A DNA stretch of 38,653 nucleotides, from contig JAQUOE010000012.1 in assembly GCA_028717265.1 (NCBI GenBank), positions 1-38,653 of the forward strand, given 5' to 3'. Of the stretch, positions 35,009 through 38,653 are shown in pieces (position 1 is the stretch's first letter; each line of letters starts with the position of its first letter). Source of the DNA: Actinomycetota bacterium. GTDB taxonomy: Bacteria > Actinomycetota > Humimicrobiia > Humimicrobiales > Humimicrobiaceae. The notes under the pieces were generated by a model. That model was given only the letters and a program-made list of their open reading frames with translations, did not search any database and had not been told where the DNA came from. The position numbers and the translations under genes were made by a program.

Positions 35009-35063
35009 TACTTCTAAGAAATCTATGCTAATAAACAATCGGAATTAACAAAAAGGTGGTTCA

Positions 35064-36176
35064 ATGGATCCAAGGATAAAGAAGCTTGCAAAAACTCTGG
35101 TAAATTATTCATGCAGGGTGCAAAAGGGAGAAAAAGTCTTAATTGATTGTGTGGGAGATTCCGCAATTCCGCTGGTCAGAGCAGTCATATATGAAGTATA
35201 TGAAAACAGAGGAATGCCTTTTGTAGATTTGAAAGACTACAGTGTTACAAGGGAAATACTCAAAGAATCCAGTATCGAACAATTAAAATCTCTCGCAAAG
35301 TATGAAATTACCCGTATGAGAGAAATGGCTGCTTTTATAGGAATAAGAGCCAGTGACAACATTAGCGAATTAAGTGACATTGCACCTGGCAAAATGGCAG
35401 ATTATATGAAATATTTTATGGAAGCCGTGAACAATATTAGAATAAATAACACCAAATGGGTTGTTCTGCGATATCCTAACGAGTCAATGGCTCAACTTGC
35501 GAATACCAGCACGGAAGCATTTGAAGATTTTTATTTTAACGTCTGCAATATGGATTATGGCAAAATGTCAAAAGCAATGGATAGCCTTGTAAAACTCATG
35601 AATAAAACAGACAGGGTTCATATAACCGGCAAAGATACGGACCTTTCCTTCTCTATAAAAGATATTCCCGCCATAAAATGCGACGGCGAATTCAATATAC
35701 CCGACGGTGAAGTATTTACTGCTCCGGTAAAATCTTCAGTAAACGGCAAACTTGCCTTCAACTCTCCTGCTGTTTTCCAGGGTGTTACTTACGAAAATAT
35801 TAAACTTGAATTTAAAGATGGTAAAATCATCGAAGCTTCTTCCAATGATACAGAAAGAATAAATAAAGTTCTTGATACGGACAGAGGAGCCAGATATATT
35901 GGAGAATTCTCCCTTGGTGTCAATCCTTTTATAATCCAACCTATGAAGGACACTTTATTCGATGAGAAAATAATGGGAAGCTTCCACTTCACACCCGGAA
36001 AATGTTACAGGGAAGCATCAAACGGCAATGATTCTGCCATACACTGGGATCTTATCAGCATTCAGACACCTGAATATGGAGGCGGGGAGATCTATTTTGA
36101 CAGTGTTCTGATAAGGAAAAACGGCAGATTTGTAATTCGGGAATTGGAAGGCTTGAACCCCGAAAATCTAAAATAA
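35064..36176 (+). CDS. aminopeptidase, M29 family (AmpS/AmpT type)
   Basis: 370-aa cytoplasmic metallo-aminopeptidase that removes N-terminal residues from peptides. Family M29 marks are present: the N-terminal LVNYSCRVQKGEKVLI, and the two-metal site in the C-terminal part with Glu in IPDGEVFTAPVKSSVNG and IGEFSLGVN, His in GSFHFTPGKCY and His-Asp in AIHWDLI. AAGGTGG stands five bases before the ATG. It is a single-gene unit between divergent and convergent neighbours. Length and motifs look complete. Confidence 0.92.
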   Translation: MDPRIKKLAKTLVNYSCRVQKGEKVLIDCVGDSAIPLVRAVIYEVYENRGMPFVDLKDYSVTREILKESSIEQLKSLAKYEITRMREMAAFIGIRASDNISELSDIAPGKMADYMKYFMEAVNNIRINNTKWVVLRYPNESMAQLANTSTEAFEDFYFNVCNMDYGKMSKAMDSLVKLMNKTDRVHITGKDTDLSFSIKDIPAIKCDGEFNIPDGEVFTAPVKSSVNGKLAFNSPAVFQGVTYENIKLEFKDGKIIEASSNDTERINKVLDTDRGARYIGEFSLGVNPFIIQPMKDTLFDEKIMGSFHFTPGKCYREASNGNDSAIHWDLISIQTPEYGGGEIYFDSVLIRKNGRFVIRELEGLNPENLK

Positions 36177-36209
36177 ATAATCCGCCGTTCCTTCGATTTA
36201 TCAAAAGAT

Positions 36210-38096
36210 TTATTTCTTGAACCAGCTTAAAATTTTCTGGAAAAATGTAAGATTTTCATCTGCTTTAACAGGTTCCCCGGAAGTTGAAGACAGGTCAATC
36301 TTAATTTCTTCAGTCTGCATTATAAACTGGACCTCACTATCCAGATTTTTATCATTATCGATAAATGAATTATAGTTCCCGGCAAGTTCATCCAGCTTTT
36401 TCTCCAGAGCCTCACTGTATTCAATATTGTCAATACCTTCGATAACGCCGTCCTCTATTTTGATTATACCTTTTTCAGTCAGTTCTTTAACCGCATCTCT
36501 GATTTTTTCTATTCCATCCAAAAGTTTGTTTATATCTTCCGGAAAATTAACTGTCTTATTATAAAACTCATTAGTGCCTTCATTTAATTCCGATATACCA
36601 TCGATATATTCTTTCCAACCATTATACAAACTTCTCATCCCGTCAGTCAGCTTCCCCACACCTTCAGGCAGCGCACTTGTTCCGGAAGCTATTTTACCAA
36701 CACCACTGCTGTATAATAAAAAGTTCCCTGACAATCCACTCAATCCTGCCGAAAGATCAGATGCTCCCGTATCTATCATTCCTGTAGCTGAAACAAAACC
36801 GTCTACTGCAGATTTTTCACTAATTACTCCCAGCGCTAGATTCCTGATCTGTGCATTTTCGGGAATATCCGGATAAGCTGCCAGTATCGCTTCTGCAAGA
36901 GCCGATAAATCTGTATGGCCCGTTTGAAATGCCGCTATTCCACTATGAAGAAGAGTTATATTTGCAGACAGATCCGAAGCACCGCCTGCCAGGCCGCTGA
37001 TAGCCGAACCCATAGTGTCTGTATTCGTTTTAATTTCGTTTATTCCTCCGGCAAGCGTACTGCTTTCACTTCTCAAAGTATCGAGCCCGCTTATAAGTTC
37101 TTTCATTCCGTTTCCAATACTGCCGGAATTCTTATTTATTTCATATACCCCATTGTTTATTTCAGCTATAGTATCAACAAATTGTTCGATACCATCCGTC
37201 AGATCACCTGCTTCATTTAATATTTCATCCAGACCATCTGCCACTTTATAAGCATTATCTCCAATATCCTCAAGACCATCTGCCATTTCTATTAAACCTT
37301 CCTTTGTATCACCGGTATCCTGAAACGGCAAATTCTGAGGGATTACTATAATATTGATGGGTTCAAGTTCAATATTTTCCCCTTTCATTTCAATTATGAA
37401 TTCTTCCCCGGGGTATGGATATGCCCCAAATCCGATGTTCATTTTACTGCCTGTTACTACTTTTGAGGCACCTTCAGCCGAAACATCCGAAAATATATCA
37501 AGATCCACTGTTAATGAGACCTGAACCAGTAATGGTGTGTAATACTCGTTATCACTTTCCTTTTGTGTGTTACTATAATCCGTATAAGAAATCACGTCAT
37601 CCTGTTTTAATTTATTTCTGACCTTAATATCTATTTTAATGTCTCCTGATTTTCCGGCGAGTTCTTCTCCTTCGATTTCCTTTCCGTTCAGATAATAGCG
37701 GATCTTTACTTCTACAGGCAGGTTTTTGTCCGTTATACCCTGATAATATAAGTCACCGATCTTAAGAATATCCATGGGCCATATGATCCTATCCTCTTCT
37801 ACTTCCGGTTCATCCGCCGAAACCATATTCGAAATATCGAGATAGTCACCATAATCTACCCATTCGCTATTTTCATCTGTACCCCAGACCCTGTTGACTA
37901 TTCGCTCATCTTTGACTTTGCCATTGTGATTTAAAATAACATAGACTGTTTCATTCTTCTGCACCCCGGTTTCGGATGTAAAACCAATCACTGAGGGAAT
38001 AAGTGTAATCAAAGTCATAATTATTGTTATAGTTATTATTTTTGTAAAAAATTTTTTTCTTTTTATTTTTTTTCTTTTCATATTTCTTTTATTCAT
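36210..38096 (-). CDS. exported heptad-repeat protein, YhgE/Pip-like, MMPL partner
   Basis: 628 aa from the ATG at 38096, chosen because GGAGGA stands in front. The frame remains open to 38192, but that extension would run into the MMPL gene and has no such site. A very basic N-terminus precedes one hydrophobic segment (signal anchor). The extracellular part starts TVYVILNHNGKVKDERIVN and contains a beta-rich domain. A long helical region (about 285-560) then carries repeated LXXG heptads such as LTDGIEQFVDTIAEINNGVY, LISGLDTL and LAGGASDLSANI, as in YhgE/Pip and related coiled-coil proteins. The end is KILSWFKK. It probably forms an exported rod or adaptor for the MMPL transporter encoded 49 bp upstream. 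Function unproven. Confidence 0.85.
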   Translation of the reverse strand: MNKRNMKRKKIKRKKFFTKIITITIIMTLITLIPSVIGFTSETGVQKNETVYVILNHNGKVKDERIVNRVWGTDENSEWVDYGDYLDISNMVSADEPEVEEDRIIWPMDILKIGDLYYQGITDKNLPVEVKIRYYLNGKEIEGEELAGKSGDIKIDIKVRNKLKQDDVISYTDYSNTQKESDNEYYTPLLVQVSLTVDLDIFSDVSAEGASKVVTGSKMNIGFGAYPYPGEEFIIEMKGENIELEPINIIVIPQNLPFQDTGDTKEGLIEMADGLEDIGDNAYKVADGLDEILNEAGDLTDGIEQFVDTIAEINNGVYEINKNSGSIGNGMKELISGLDTLRSESSTLAGGINEIKTNTDTMGSAISGLAGGASDLSANITLLHSGIAAFQTGHTDLSALAEAILAAYPDIPENAQIRNLALGVISEKSAVDGFVSATGMIDTGASDLSAGLSGLSGNFLLYSSGVGKIASGTSALPEGVGKLTDGMRSLYNGWKEYIDGISELNEGTNEFYNKTVNFPEDINKLLDGIEKIRDAVKELTEKGIIKIEDGVIEGIDNIEYSEALEKKLDELAGNYNSFIDNDKNLDSEVQFIMQTEEIKIDLSSTSGEPVKADENLTFFQKILSWFKK

Positions 38097-38145
38097 ATTT
38101 TTCCTCCGGTAAATCAATTTAATAAATAAGATACTGTAATTTAAA

Positions 38146-38653
38146 TCAAGTCTTTCTTTGTCTTCTCCTCCATCCCATGGTGGTCCAACCAATCAATCTC
38201 TCAAATAATGGGAGCAGAGCCGGGAGACCGAACAGGATAGAAACCATACTGATGATAGCGCCTCTGCCTATTATATTAGTTAACTCGTAGGTAGTTCTAA
38301 TATCTGTAATAAAAGCTATACTCGCAGTAGCTGAAAAGAGTATCAGCACACTGGTTAAAATGGACCTCCCGGTATCACTGATAGTTTTTTGTACAGCATC
38401 CAGCGGTTTTAGAATTTTCAGATTTTCTTTATATCTTGATGTAAATAAAATAGCATAATCAACCGTTGCACCCATTTGAATTGCATATATGAAGACTGAT
38501 GTAAGATAATATACGGGTTGATTGGTAAAATACGGAATACTGAGATTGATCCAGATAGCTAATTGAATAACCATGATCAGTATTACGGGAATCGATAATG
38601 ATCTGAAACTTATTGCAATAATCAATGCGATAAGAACCATTGATAATATGGTG
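38146..38653 (-). CDS. MMPL/RND-family transporter, C-terminal part (cut by window edge)
   Basis: The last 168 or so codons of a membrane transporter; the frame stays open through the window edge, so the start lies beyond. Five hydrophobic segments and the RND-type motif GATVDYAILFTSRYKEN (Asp in the fourth segment region, expected for proton coupling) are visible, then SILTSVLILFSATASIAFI and the basic tail GWRRRQRKT. MMPL proteins move lipids or other hydrophobic molecules across the membrane. The heptad-repeat protein follows 49 bp later, so the two probably work together. Confidence 0.88.
   Translation of the reverse strand, partial: TILSMVLIALIIAISFRSLSIPVILIMVIQLAIWINLSIPYFTNQPVYYLTSVFIYAIQMGATVDYAILFTSRYKENLKILKPLDAVQKTISDTGRSILTSVLILFSATASIAFITDIRTTYELTNIIGRGAIISMVSILFGLPALLPLFERLIGWTTMGWRRRQRKT

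Noticed and set aside
38097-38192. 32-codon N-terminal extension of the heptad-repeat protein
   Set aside because: It overlaps the end of the MMPL gene, and the ATG at 38096 has a strong GGAGGA site and begins a normal basic-hydrophobic export signal.

Overview
The window looks like a piece of chromosome from a low-GC, probably anaerobic bacterium of Gram-positive type. The reasons are the gene order hrcA-dnaJ-rsmE-mtaB-HIT-phoH-pgpH-ybeY-(GNAT)-era-deoC-recO-glyQ-glyS-ppdK-dnaG-rpoD, a 7TM-HD (PgpH-type) protein, a two-subunit glycyl-tRNA synthetase, pyruvate phosphate dikinase, and a heptad-repeat (YhgE/Pip-like) protein beside an MMPL transporter. Strong AGGAGG ribosome-binding sites and ATGA stop/start overlaps fit this. 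The direct hrcA-dnaJ junction, with no grpE or dnaK between, is also seen in actinobacterial lineages. I cannot name a species or phylum from the sequence alone.

Region 1 (1-20795, all minus strand) is one long housekeeping block read from hrcA down to rpoD and ending beside a tRNA-Asn that has its own promoter. It covers heat-shock control and folding (hrcA, dnaJ), rRNA and tRNA modification (rsmE, mtaB), ribosome assembly and rRNA maturation (ybeY, era), c-di-AMP turnover (pgpH), repair (recO), Gly-tRNA charging (glyQS), pyruvate/PEP interconversion (ppdK) and replication/transcription initiation (dnaG-rpoD). deoC stands out: its conserved N-terminus is encoded behind a perfect Shine-Dalgarno but has no normal start codon.

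Region 2 (20796-24773, plus strand) is a thiamine operon under a TPP riboswitch with a visible antiterminator/terminator switch: thiN (thiamine pyrophosphokinase), a ThiX-ThiY-ThiZ type ABC importer, and a small YkoF/MTH1187-type thiamine-binding protein.

Region 3 (24774-29312) is accessory and very AT-rich. It carries a lipoprotein serine hydrolase, two small membrane proteins, a nucleotidyltransferase paired with a small basic protein (toxin-antitoxin-like), and a second lone paralogue of that small protein. Each small gene is preceded by its own set of four alternating inverted copies of a 9-10 bp motif, and the motif differs between the two. Five short stretches resembling tRNA 3' ends (T-loop to CCA) lie between these modules, so the region looks like stacked integrated cassettes.

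Region 4 (29217-33942) is a MarR regulator with an inverted-repeat operator, translationally coupled to a heterodimeric ABC exporter that has one degenerate ATP site. Region 5 (33950-38653) holds an aldo/keto reductase, a divergent M29 aminopeptidase, and a heptad-repeat exported protein downstream of an MMPL transporter cut by the window edge.
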